Source of the DNA: Salinibacillus aidingensis
GTDB lineage: Bacteria > Bacillota > Bacilli > Bacillales > Alkalibacillaceae
Assembly (NCBI RefSeq): GCF_039522525.1
Contig: NZ_BAAADO010000006.1
Span: 1-64,000, forward strand
Length of the DNA stretch: 64,000 bases
Reading direction: 5' to 3'
Shown: piece by piece, positions 1 to 7,742 of the stretch
How positions within the stretch are numbered: position 1 is the first letter of the stretch
Layout: every line of letters starts with the position of its first letter
Made by a program: the position numbers and the translations under genes
Notes under the pieces: model-generated
Seen by the model: only the letters and a program-made list of their open reading frames with translations
Databases searched by the model: none
What the model was told of the DNA's origin: nothing

Positions 1-118
1 AAGGTGTTATTACATCATCAGTACAAAAATATAAAAGTTCGGGTCGCATAAATTAGGAGTGAGCGAAGTGCTCACCCCAACATTTGACTTGGAACCATAA
101 AAAAATTATCAAAAAGAC

Positions 119-145
119 TAAAACAAGTGGTAATCGTGTCGATAT
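119..145 (+). promoter_or_regulatory. sigma-D promoter of the major flagellin gene
   Basis: TAAA at 119-122 and GTCGATAT at 138-145 are separated by exactly 15 bases, which fits the sigma-D (SigD/FliA-type) consensus TAAA-N15-GCCGATAT. The implied transcript starts near 150 and has a leader of about 100 bases before the flagellin start. A weaker second match (TAAA at 158-161, GCCGACTT at 178-185, spacer 16) lies downstream. Confidence 0.85.
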
Positions 146-204
146 AAAAAGTGTAGTTAAATTTATTACTAAAGGCGGCCGACTTTAGTATCTACCAAAT
201 TAAA

Positions 205-248
205 GCCACAGGGACGTGGCAAGTTAAATTTCAAGGAGGAATTTTATA
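205..248 (+). promoter_or_regulatory. CsrA-type binding sites in the flagellin leader
   Basis: GCCAC (205-209) pairs with GTGGC (216-220) and presents AGGGAC in the loop, the GGA-in-loop arrangement that CsrA recognises. A second GGA-bearing site overlaps the Shine-Dalgarno AAGGAGGA around 233-240. In B. subtilis CsrA binds two such sites in the hag leader, and FliW relieves the repression when flagellin is low. The same control is inferred here. Confidence 0.65.
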
Positions 249-2273
249 ATGAGAATTAATCACAACATAGCGGCGCTTAACACGTATCGTCAGTTAGGTA
301 GTGCACAAAGTGCACAACAAAATTCAATGGAAAAATTATCATCAGGTCTTCGTATTAATAAAGCTGGAGACGATGCAGCTGGTCTAGCTATTTCCGAAAA
401 AATGCGTGGACAAATCCGTGGTTTAGAACAAGCACAAACAAACGCACAAGATGGTATTTCTATGGTTCAAACTGCAGAAGGTGCATTAAATGAAACCCAC
501 AGCATTTTACAACGTATGCGTGAGCTGGCTACTCAAGCATCAAACGATACAAACACTGCACAAGACCGTGGTGAAATTCAGAAAGAAATGGACCAATTGA
601 CTTCTGAAATTAATCGTATTGGTAATACTACTGAATTTAATACGCAGAAGTTATTAAATGGTGGTAGTGAGAGTACTTCGTCGGTTGATATAACAACTAA
701 TGCCACTGCTGTTGAAGCTGCTAATGCAACTGTTACCGGGGAAATTAGTGATGTTACGGCAAAAGGTGAGTATGATGCAGGTACAAAAGCTTCATCAACT
801 GCCGAAAATACTGCTGATGCTTCAGGTGATTTCTCCGGTATTACTAGTGCAAGTATAGATGTTACTGTTGGATCAACTACTTATACTATGGATAATGCTG
901 CGATTGCAGGACTTGGTGATTTATCGTCTACAAGTGAAGCTGATTTAGCAACAGAACTAGGTAAAGCAGAATCAAGTGGTGGAGAAAAATTATCAGAAGT
1001 TGCTGATGTAAAGATTAACAGTGATGGAAAGTTAGAAATCACAGCTCAAAATGCTGCTTCTGGTACAGACGTTAGTGTGTCAGTCACAAATGCTACTGCT
1101 ACTGATGGCAGTACTTCAGTAGAGGGTGTTTTTGGCTTTGGGACTACGGATGACGTTTCAGGGGCTGATGCAACACCAGAAAAATTCGATTTCTCCATTG
1201 ACACACAATTTGGAGTTGGGGACCAAATTACAGTTGATGACCAAACTCTTACAGCTGTAGCTGCAGATGCAGCGTCTACAAGTGCCAATGAGTTTAAAAT
1301 TGGTGAAGATAAAGAAGCAACAGCATCTAATATAGCGACTGCATTAGGTACTAGTACTAGTAATTATAATGTCTCTGAATCAGACGGTACTTTTACACTA
1401 ACTCAGAAAACTGCAGCAGATCCAAGTAGTAATGAACCGACTGTTACCCTTGGAGGATCAGCAACCGCTGGCGATTATAGCTTTGATTTGTCACAACCTA
1501 AAGCAGACGATAAGATTTCAATTGATGGTGAAGAGTTTACATTTACAGATGATCCTTCACAAACCGGAGCTGGTTATGTACAAATTGGTGCAGACTCTGA
1601 TGCTACAGCATCAAATCTAAGATCAGCCATTGATGGAAATGCAACTTTAAGCGGTAATTATAATGCTGCAGGTGGTTCAGGATCAACTATTAACCTTGTT
1701 CAATCCTCTGCTGATGAAACTAATGGAGCACCAGAAGTTGAAATGACAAAAGCTGAAGGAAATGGCTTTTCTGCTAATTTCCAAATTGGAGCTAATACAG
1801 GTCAAAGCCTAGGAATCGAAGTAAATGATATGCGTGCGTCTGCATTAGGTATTAGTGGTTCTGAAGATGGGTCTATTACTGTAACAAATTCTGATGGTGA
1901 ACAGGTTACTGCTACTTTTTCAAGTGATTCAGATGTAACAAACGGCACTGATAATACAGGAGTAGAAGCTGGTTTAGATGTATCTACTCATGAGAATGCA
2001 TCTGCTGCAATTTCTGTACTTGATGATGCTATTAATGCTGTTTCTGCAGAACGTTCAAAACTAGGTGCGGTTCAAAACCGTCTAGATCACACAATCAATA
2101 ACTTAGGTACATCTTCTGAAAACCTAACTGCTGCGGAATCTCGTATCCGTGATGTAGATATGGCAAAAGAAATGATGGAACAAACGAAGAACTCGATTCT
2201 TTCTCAAGCTTCACAAAGTATGTTGGCTCAAGCTAATCAGCAGCCACAAGGAGTTTTACAACTTCTACAATAA
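249..2273 (+). CDS. hag: Flagellin (filament protein) with enlarged variable region
   Basis: The protein is a 674-residue flagellin, the subunit of the flagellar filament. The conserved N-terminal D0/D1 region covers about residues 1-139 (MRINHNIAALNT, SSGLRIN, AGLAISEKMRGQIRG). The conserved C-terminal D1/D0 region starts near residue 505 and ends GVLQLLQ. Most Bacillus flagellins have about 270-330 residues, so the central region is about twice the usual size. It is rich in Thr, Ser, Ala and Asp, and holds two related blocks (about 311-400 and 408-500), each with a DxIxxDxxxxT-type strand and an ATASN helix. The start is fixed by AAGGAGGA eight bases upstream. Expression is driven by the sigma-D promoter at 119-145 and probably limited by CsrA. 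A strong terminator follows. Confidence 0.96.
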   Translation: MRINHNIAALNTYRQLGSAQSAQQNSMEKLSSGLRINKAGDDAAGLAISEKMRGQIRGLEQAQTNAQDGISMVQTAEGALNETHSILQRMRELATQASNDTNTAQDRGEIQKEMDQLTSEINRIGNTTEFNTQKLLNGGSESTSSVDITTNATAVEAANATVTGEISDVTAKGEYDAGTKASSTAENTADASGDFSGITSASIDVTVGSTTYTMDNAAIAGLGDLSSTSEADLATELGKAESSGGEKLSEVADVKINSDGKLEITAQNAASGTDVSVSVTNATATDGSTSVEGVFGFGTTDDVSGADATPEKFDFSIDTQFGVGDQITVDDQTLTAVAADAASTSANEFKIGEDKEATASNIATALGTSTSNYNVSESDGTFTLTQKTAADPSSNEPTVTLGGSATAGDYSFDLSQPKADDKISIDGEEFTFTDDPSQTGAGYVQIGADSDATASNLRSAIDGNATLSGNYNAAGGSGSTINLVQSSADETNGAPEVEMTKAEGNGFSANFQIGANTGQSLGIEVNDMRASALGISGSEDGSITVTNSDGEQVTATFSSDSDVTNGTDNTGVEAGLDVSTHENASAAISVLDDAINAVSAERSKLGAVQNRLDHTINNLGTSSENLTAAESRIRDVDMAKEMMEQTKNSILSQASQSMLAQANQQPQGVLQLLQ

Positions 2274-2301
2274 TCTATAACTTCTAGCAAGGTTTTAGTT
2301 T

Positions 2302-2340
2302 AGAGACCTTAGATTCTATTAAATCTAAGGTCTCTTTTTT
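2302..2340 (+). terminator. Intrinsic terminator between the two flagellin genes
   Basis: AGAGACCTTAGATT (2302-2315) pairs perfectly with 2322-2335 across a short loop and is followed by a T run. It lies only about 25 bases before the second flagellin start, and no separate promoter is visible between them. Confidence 0.9.
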
Positions 2341-2365
2341 AGATTAAACTCGGAGGAAAATGAAT

Positions 2366-4198
2366 ATGAGAATCAATCATAATATAGCGGCACTTAATAC
2401 TTACCGGCAATTAGGCACAGCAAATAATGCACAACAAAGCTCAATGGAAAAGTTATCGTCAGGTCTTCGTATTAATAATACTTCTGATGATGCAGCGGGT
2501 CTCGCAATCTCCGAAAAAATGCGTGGGCAAATACGAGGGTTAGAACAAGCGCAAACAAATGCCCAAGATGGTATTTCTTTGCTTCAAACTGCTGAAGGTG
2601 CCTTAAATGAAACACATTCCATATTACAACGGATGCGTGAACTAGCGACACAAGCAGCAAATGATACGAATACAACTGAAGATCGTCAAGAGATTCAAAA
2701 GGAAATTAATCAATTGACATCGGAAATTAATCGCATAGGGAATACGACGGAGTTTAATACGAAAAATCTATTAAATGCTGGTGTAAGTGATTCTGATACT
2801 GTGAATAACATATTAGATGGAATTCAGAATAAAGGTTGGTTGACTCAAGCCGAGGATCGTATTTTTAATGAGTTCGGTTTAAAAGGGAATGGAGAAAATC
2901 TTGAAATAAAGTTAGAAACTGATTCTCCCGGTGGAACAGCAGCCTACGTAACAGGTTCGACGGGAACAACAGACCAAACCCTTACCATTGATGTAAGTGA
3001 CTTCACTCCAAGCTCTGGTAATAGTGGGGATAATGGAACGGGTGGGGCAGGATATAGTGATCGAATTTTAGCCCATGAAATGGTTCACGCAACAATGAAT
3101 TCGGAATTTGGTGTAGAAGACACAATTGAAATGGCAAGTTGGTTTAAAGAAGGTTCAGCTGAGTTAATTCAGGGTGGAGACGAAAGATTAGAGGGTTACA
3201 TTTCAGATGGTGTAGGTGGTCTTGATTCTGATAAGGTAGATGATATGGTTTCACATGCAACAGATCTTTTAAACGGTGCTGAATGGAATGGAGACAGTAA
3301 AGATTATGCAGCAGGATATTTAATCATGAAATATGTTGATGATCAGGCAACTGGAACGATGGCAGATCTAATGGGAGATATTAAGTCATCGGTAGGTGCT
3401 AAGACAGGAAGCGAAGCGGTTGAATCTGCAATTGTAGGTAATACTTCAGCTGCAGATTTTAGTGCCTTTGTATCTAATTTTTCCTCATTAGATGCAGCTG
3501 CACTAGACGGTTTTATTAACTTTACAGATGGTGCAGAAGCAGATACGGGTCCTATAGGTGGTTCTGATAACGGAGGTTCCGCTCTTACTGCTGAAAATGT
3601 CTTTGATAACACAACAGGTGTTACAGAAGGTCAAGTTTCAAAGAATTTTAATGCCACTCTACCAGATGCAAGTGATGTATCGTCAACTATTAACTTACAA
3701 ATAGGTGCTAATACAGGACAAAGTATGAGCATCAATCTAAAGGATATGCGTGCTGATGCTCTAAATGTTAGTGGTGGAGCAGGAGAAGAAGTTACTGCAG
3801 AGGATGGCGAAACAAAAGCATACTATACGGAAATTAATAATTCAGATTCGTCTAGCGGTGTAACAAATGGGACGGATAATGAAGTGGTAGAATATGCCTT
3901 AGATGTGTCTACCCATGAAAAAGCGTCCGCAGCAATTGAAGTTTATAATGATGCCATTGCGAAAGTATCATCTTTCCGTTCAGAGCTAGGGGCATCACAA
4001 AACCGTCTTGAACATACAATTAATAACCTAAATACCTCTGCAGAGAACTTAACTGCTGCTGAGTCTCGTATCCGTGATGTAGATATGGCGGAAGAAATGA
4101 TGGAACAAACTAAGAATTCAATTCTTAGCCAAGCATCACAATCAATTTTGGCTCAAGCCCAGCAATTATCACAAGGAGTACTACAACTTCTACAGTAA
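2366..4198 (+). CDS. Flagellinolysin: flagellin with an inserted zinc metalloprotease domain
   Basis: The N-terminus (MRINHNIAALNTYRQLG) and C-terminus (AESRIRDVDMAEEMMEQTK ... GVLQLLQ) are typical flagellin D0/D1 regions. The variable region contains a gluzincin-like protease: HEMVH at residues 237-241 and the downstream glutamate motif FKEGSAEL with Glu near residue 262. This fits the flagellinolysin family, in which a collagenase-like (M9-related) peptidase is displayed on the filament. The first ATG (2360) is only 3 bases from GGAGG, while the second (2366) is 9 bases away and gives the same N-terminus as the first flagellin, so 2366 is preferred. No own sigma-D promoter or CsrA-type hairpin is visible, so expression may depend on read-through from the first flagellin gene. 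The stop codon is also the start of intron-like sequence. Confidence 0.93.
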   Translation: MRINHNIAALNTYRQLGTANNAQQSSMEKLSSGLRINNTSDDAAGLAISEKMRGQIRGLEQAQTNAQDGISLLQTAEGALNETHSILQRMRELATQAANDTNTTEDRQEIQKEINQLTSEINRIGNTTEFNTKNLLNAGVSDSDTVNNILDGIQNKGWLTQAEDRIFNEFGLKGNGENLEIKLETDSPGGTAAYVTGSTGTTDQTLTIDVSDFTPSSGNSGDNGTGGAGYSDRILAHEMVHATMNSEFGVEDTIEMASWFKEGSAELIQGGDERLEGYISDGVGGLDSDKVDDMVSHATDLLNGAEWNGDSKDYAAGYLIMKYVDDQATGTMADLMGDIKSSVGAKTGSEAVESAIVGNTSAADFSAFVSNFSSLDAAALDGFINFTDGAEADTGPIGGSDNGGSALTAENVFDNTTGVTEGQVSKNFNATLPDASDVSSTINLQIGANTGQSMSINLKDMRADALNVSGGAGEEVTAEDGETKAYYTEINNSDSSSGVTNGTDNEVVEYALDVSTHEKASAAIEVYNDAIAKVSSFRSELGASQNRLEHTINNLNTSAENLTAAESRIRDVDMAEEMMEQTKNSILSQASQSILAQAQQLSQGVLQLLQ

Positions 4199-4527
4199 TT
4201 GTTGGCAGGGCGTCTTATCTAGTAATAGATAAGAGCATAACTAGGTGAATTGCTGGAACTTCCTAAAACTCTTTTCATCACAACGTAGCTGGAAATGGCA
4301 AGCGTGAAGGTTCAAAAAGGAAAGAGATACATGGATAATCAGCAGCCAAGCTCCTGTGCAGAAATGCTGGATAAGGTTCAACGACTAGAGAACACGGTCT
4401 AAGGTAAAAACTATGACTATGAATCTCGTAGGGTGGCAACAGCCATTCGAAGTGCCTAGCCCCACAAATGAAACAATGGTGGGTGAAGATATAGTCTATT
4501 CTATGATCGAAAGACATAGCGGCAAAG
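4196..4527 (+). ncRNA. Group I intron core (flagellin-gene intron, possibly relict)
   Basis: The conserved core is present in order. The P element AATCAGCAGCCAAGC is at 4337-4351. The R element GGTTCAACGACTAGA is at 4375-4389. The S element GAAGATATAGTC is at 4485-4496, and its TAGTC pairs with GACTA of R to form P7. A P2-like hairpin (CTTATCTA, GTAA tetraloop, TAGATAAG) lies at 4214-4233 and a P9-like hairpin (CTATG/CATAG) at 4501-4519. The 3' end is placed at G4527, directly before a flagellin 3' exon. The 5' end is uncertain. TAATTG at 4196-4201 looks like a group I intron start, but splicing at the position homologous to the 3' exon would put it at 4154. No endonuclease ORF lies inside. 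Confidence 0.85.
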
Positions 4528-4572
4528 CAAGCCAACCAACAACCACAAGGAGTACTACAGTTACTTCAATAA
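4528..4572 (+). pseudogene. Detached flagellin 3' exon (last 15 codons)
   Basis: It encodes QANQQPQGVLQLLQ and a stop codon, nearly identical to the C-terminus of the first flagellin (QANQQPQGVLQLLQ at its end). It begins right after the predicted last G of the group I intron. It has no start codon of its own. It would be translated only if splicing joined it in frame to the flagellinolysin message after the GCT at 4151-4153. Confidence 0.85.
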
Positions 4573-4588
4573 GGTTAAATTATATAGA

Positions 4589-4622
4589 AGAGACTCTAGT
4601 ATAGCTAGGGTCTCTTTCTTTA
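4589..4622 (+). terminator. Terminator after the flagellin 3' exon
   Basis: An 11-bp stem (AGAGACTCTAG at 4589-4599 with 4605-4615, one T.G pair) is followed by a T-rich stretch. Its AGAGAC/GTCTCT base resembles the terminator after the first flagellin, consistent with this being the original end of a flagellin transcription unit. Confidence 0.85.
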
Positions 4623-4653
4623 TTAAATTCAATTTTTGTAGGGAGACACGGGA

Positions 4654-4893
4654 ATGGATAATAACCATCAAGAACATAAAAATTTCTTAGAAATACAACT
4701 GCAATGGTGCAAGGAACAGGATAATCTATTAGAACAAATGGAAATAAAACTTTATGAAATGAGGAAAATAGCAGAATACGCTATTGAACATGACCTAACA
4801 ACAATAGAGTCGATTAGGCTAAATGCCAAAATGGACATCTTGAAAAGTGAAGTGCTTGATTTGCAACAGCAATTATACTCAATTCTTCAGTAA
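4654..4893 (+). CDS. Small charged, helical protein of unknown function
   Basis: This is a 79-residue ORF that I do not recognise. It is rich in Glu, Gln, Leu and Lys and looks like two long amphipathic helices (FLEIQLQWCKEQDNLLEQME ... ILKSEVLDLQQQLYSIL), so a coiled-coil or chaperone-like fold is plausible. It follows the flagellin terminator, with AGGGAG about 10 bases before the ATG, and ends just before mobile-element debris. Its position beside flagellin genes suggests a flagellar accessory role, but nothing in the sequence proves one. Confidence 0.6.
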   Translation: MDNNHQEHKNFLEIQLQWCKEQDNLLEQMEIKLYEMRKIAEYAIEHDLTTIESIRLNAKMDILKSEVLDLQQQLYSILQ

Positions 4894-4909
4894 TAATAAG
4901 AGGCTTATT

Positions 4910-5600
4910 TTAAGCACTTTCGTCTTCGATCTTTGGCTCAGGTTGTACATAAGGCTTTTTATTTTTCATAATACTAAACACAATATTCACCAACCGTCGC
5001 TCCACATACACCATTGCTTGTTTCTTCTTTCGACATTCTTTCGCATACTTATTATCTTTTGACCAGAACTGTTCTCTACAGGCACTATTCCTGCAATTTT
5101 GGCTAACTTTGCACTGTTTGGAAACCGATTAATGTCTCCGATGTTTGCGATAAGTGTAGCAGCTATAATGGTGTCTATACCACTTATGGTTTTAATAGGA
5201 TAATTTGTTTCCTGAATTAAGACGTCTCTAGCTTTTCTTTCAATTTTTCAACTTCGTCTTCAATTTGGTTACAAAGTCTATATAAGAGCGAATGAGGTCA
5301 TTACGTTCTTGCTGGTATCGATTGTCCCAATAGCCACTTTCTTTCACTTCTTTTATAATTTCCTCTGCTTTATTCAAAGGGGCACTTTTGTTATATTATT
5401 GTCTTAATACATTTTTGTTCATCTATATTTTTTAGAAGATCTGGTGATGGAAAGTTATAAAAAAATCCTCTAGATGTTTTACTATTTAAGTCCTTGAAAA
5501 AAGATTTGTAGCTTGGATAATGATGACTAACAAGTTGTGTAAACTCACTTTAAAGTTTGTAGCCATATTCATATAATTGTTTCGGCTGTTTAATGTTTGT
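4910..5600 (-). pseudogene. IS110-family transposase remnant
   Basis: Minus-strand translation in shifting frames gives pieces typical of the IS110/IS116 transposase. The C-terminal domain reads ISGIDTIIAATLIANIGDI and then FPNSAKLAKIAGIVPVENSSGQ, followed by KECRKKKQAMVYVERRLVN and the stop at 4910-4912. Upstream are FTQLVSHHYPSYKSFF and SRGFFYNFPSPDLLKNI. At least two frameshifts separate the pieces, and the catalytic N-terminal DEDD domain is missing or unrecognisable. No intact ends were found, so this is an old, inactive copy. The upstream limit near 5600 is approximate. Confidence 0.75.
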
Positions 5601-5653
5601 TTTAGGCCTTTCCATAGGCCAGTAGAATCCCTTCTTCGCTTACCAACCATTTT

Positions 5654-5708
5654 GTTGATGGAGCGCAAGGGTCAAGCGCTTTTGGCTTGACGCTTAAGTG
5701 ACATCAAC
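5654..5708. repeat. Imperfect inverted repeat at the end of the ISL3 element
   Basis: GTTGATG (5654-5660) and GTCAAGC (5671-5677) are mirrored by GCTTGAC (5685-5691) and CATCAAC (5702-5708). The outer arm runs into the transposase stop region. It may be the 3' hairpin or a terminal inverted repeat of the element; a matching sequence at the other end was not found. Confidence 0.4.
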
Positions 5709-6904
5709 TACGCTTTTGGAAGCCGAAGAAGGATGTAACTCTTTGTTACTCTGAGAGACTCTAGCCTTACTCTAATTCGAAAATGTTCTCGGTTTCTAAA
5801 TCCGTAAGAAATCCGTTTTCTATTTTTGATTTTGTGATTCGTACCTACTGTTTTGGCATTTGTATAGGGTAACCGAAAATATTCTAGGATATGAATTTTC
5901 CATGTATCCAGCGTTTTTGTATACTCATGAAACGCTGAGAAAGGGCTCATCCTTGCTTGCTCAATCCAAGTATTTAAAAATGCTTCAGCCTCTTCATATG
6001 TTGATTGTTCATAGAAGTCATAAAACCATTCTTTTAAGTAATAAGCATGAGCGATTTCAGGTGATTCCTCATGGTATTCTTTCAGCTTTTGATGTTGTTT
6101 TTCGGTTAGACGAAAAGGGCTCTTTAATAACGCAAATCTACCCTTTTTAAGTCCTTTAATCTGGGCATTATGAGCTTTTCTGACTTGATCAAAGGCGTGA
6201 TTCACTTTTTGAACTACATGATACTTATCAATCACGATTGGGACATCTGGATATAATTGTTTGGCTACTTTATGGAATGGCCCCCACATGTCCATGACAA
6301 GGGTTTTCAACCCTTTGTCTTCCAAACTTTCAAGGATCTCTAGAGCTGATTGATATTCACGGTCTGTGCCCATTTCATGGACGTTACCCGTTATAATATC
6401 TGTCACAACGGTTTCGTAACGGTGGCCTTTTCGAACGGCAACATCATCGATGCCAACTACACCAGAAGTTTGTTCATCTTGTATTTCATTCTTTGCCATT
6501 TTGTAACAGATACGTTCGATTGTTTTGTATCTCATCGCCAATTGACGGCTCACATAACTAATCGTTGTATCACGACATTGTTCAAATATGTGTTCCTGCA
6601 ATCGATAGGTTTGATGGCTTCCAGATGGTACAGATGATAAAGGTTCACTAAACACTTCCTTGCAGTTCTGACAACGCTATCGTTTGACATGAATGAGTAG
6701 ATGCAAATGTTTATGAAATAGATTCATATCCCTTACTCTTCGTAGACGTTTGTCGTGTCGTTTAAGGTTTGAAAAACCGCAGTGAATGCATCGATTTGGT
6801 GGTTCGATCGTTTCCACCTCTAGTAGTATTCTTTTTTCTTGAATGGTCTGTTTTAAAATCATAAATTCCGGCAATCCTAGTGGTAAACTTATATTAGTTT
6901 GCAC
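5708..6904 (-). pseudogene. ISL3-family transposase interrupted by one in-frame stop
   Basis: Both parts lie in the same minus-strand frame. Residues 1-75 start MQTNISLPLGLPEFMILK and hold the first half of the N-terminal zinc finger (CIHCGF). A TAG codon near 6677-6679 then interrupts, and the rest resumes at once with the second half (RCQNCKEVF) and the DDE domain (VGIDDVAVRKGHRYETVV, MDMWGPFHKVAKQLYPD, VIDKYHVVQKVNHAFDQ), ending at 5708. Apart from the stop it appears nearly full length (about 398 residues). A single nonsense mutation seems to be the only lesion in the coding region. The element separates fliD from the flagellin genes. Confidence 0.87.
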
Positions 6905-6990
6905 TCGCTATTTCCTCCATTTCATTGATTGGTCTCTATGAAAAGGATTGCCAAGAAATAGCGGGTTTTTTCATGTTTATTGTATATTTT

Positions 6991-7505
6991 TCACAGAAAG
7001 TGACGATAAATCATTTTTAATAAATCGATTAATCCTAGATTTTCAAATGTTGAGAAGTTCTCTTTTGATAGAATAATCTTTCTAGGTACGTTTGAATGAG
7101 TATCTATTTTTAAGTTGCCGTCATCCTGATACCTATGTCAGTAATCCGATTAAAATACTGATATAAATAGGGAAAAGGAATAATCTTTTTGCGATTGTTA
7201 TACTAGATAGACTCCAGTTCAGTAACCATAGATGACGTTATAGATAAAACATAGAAACTTTCTGTAAATCCGTATTTTACTTGGTTGTTTTACGATGCTT
7301 CGGTTGGTTTAAAGGTATAGATTTTTCTAGTTCATCATAGCAATGACATACCCATTCAACATCTTTACAGGTATGAGTGAACTGAAATCTTGGCTTTCTA
7401 CCTTTTTGTTTTGGTAATGGAACCATCCCCAAGCAGTTTCCCCATCATTTTAGATTTAAATGCATTATCAGCAGCTAGCTCCCCCCTCTCTACAAACGTG
7501 TGTTC
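6991..7505 (-). pseudogene. Broken LAGLIDADG homing endonuclease
   Basis: Minus-strand translation in three frames yields consecutive pieces of a LAGLIDADG endonuclease (LAGLIDADG_2-like). They are ELAADNAFKSKMMGKLLGDG (first catalytic motif), then GRKPRFQFTHTCKDVEWVCH and CYDELEKSIPLN, then KYGFTESFYVLSITSSMVTE and NRKKIIPFPYLYQYFN, then DDGNLKIDTHSNVPRKIIL (second motif). At least two frameshifts and one internal TAG interrupt it. Such enzymes are the mobility partners of group I introns, so this may be the lost partner of the intron at 4196-4527. It points the opposite way and is now separated from the intron by two insertion sequences. The stretch 7506-7667 shows nothing recognisable. Confidence 0.78.
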
Positions 7506-7667
7506 CTATAAATATAATATACTTTGTCAAAAATAACTCAATTAATATATTTATAGATGTTGACAGTTTTTACATTAATATATCCAATCTGAAATGAGAA
7601 ATTTTAAATCGCGAATCTCCGTTCTATTAAGTTAAATTGATTGATAAAATACAATATAAACACAAAC

Positions 7668-7694
7668 TAAAGATTTCTGAGTAATTGCCGATAT
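7668..7694 (+). promoter_or_regulatory. sigma-D promoter of fliD
   Basis: TAAA (7668-7671), a 15-base spacer and GCCGATAT (7687-7694) match the sigma-D consensus exactly. It lies about 50 bases before the fliD start. Confidence 0.92.
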
Positions 7695-7742
7695 TCATAG
7701 TAGAAGAATACACGGAATGATAACCTGAGGAGTGAATCATAG

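Noticed and set aside
4413..4604. 63-codon ORF within the intron region
   Set aside because: It runs through conserved intron core elements (S, P9) and reads the flagellin 3' exon in a different frame; no ribosome site.
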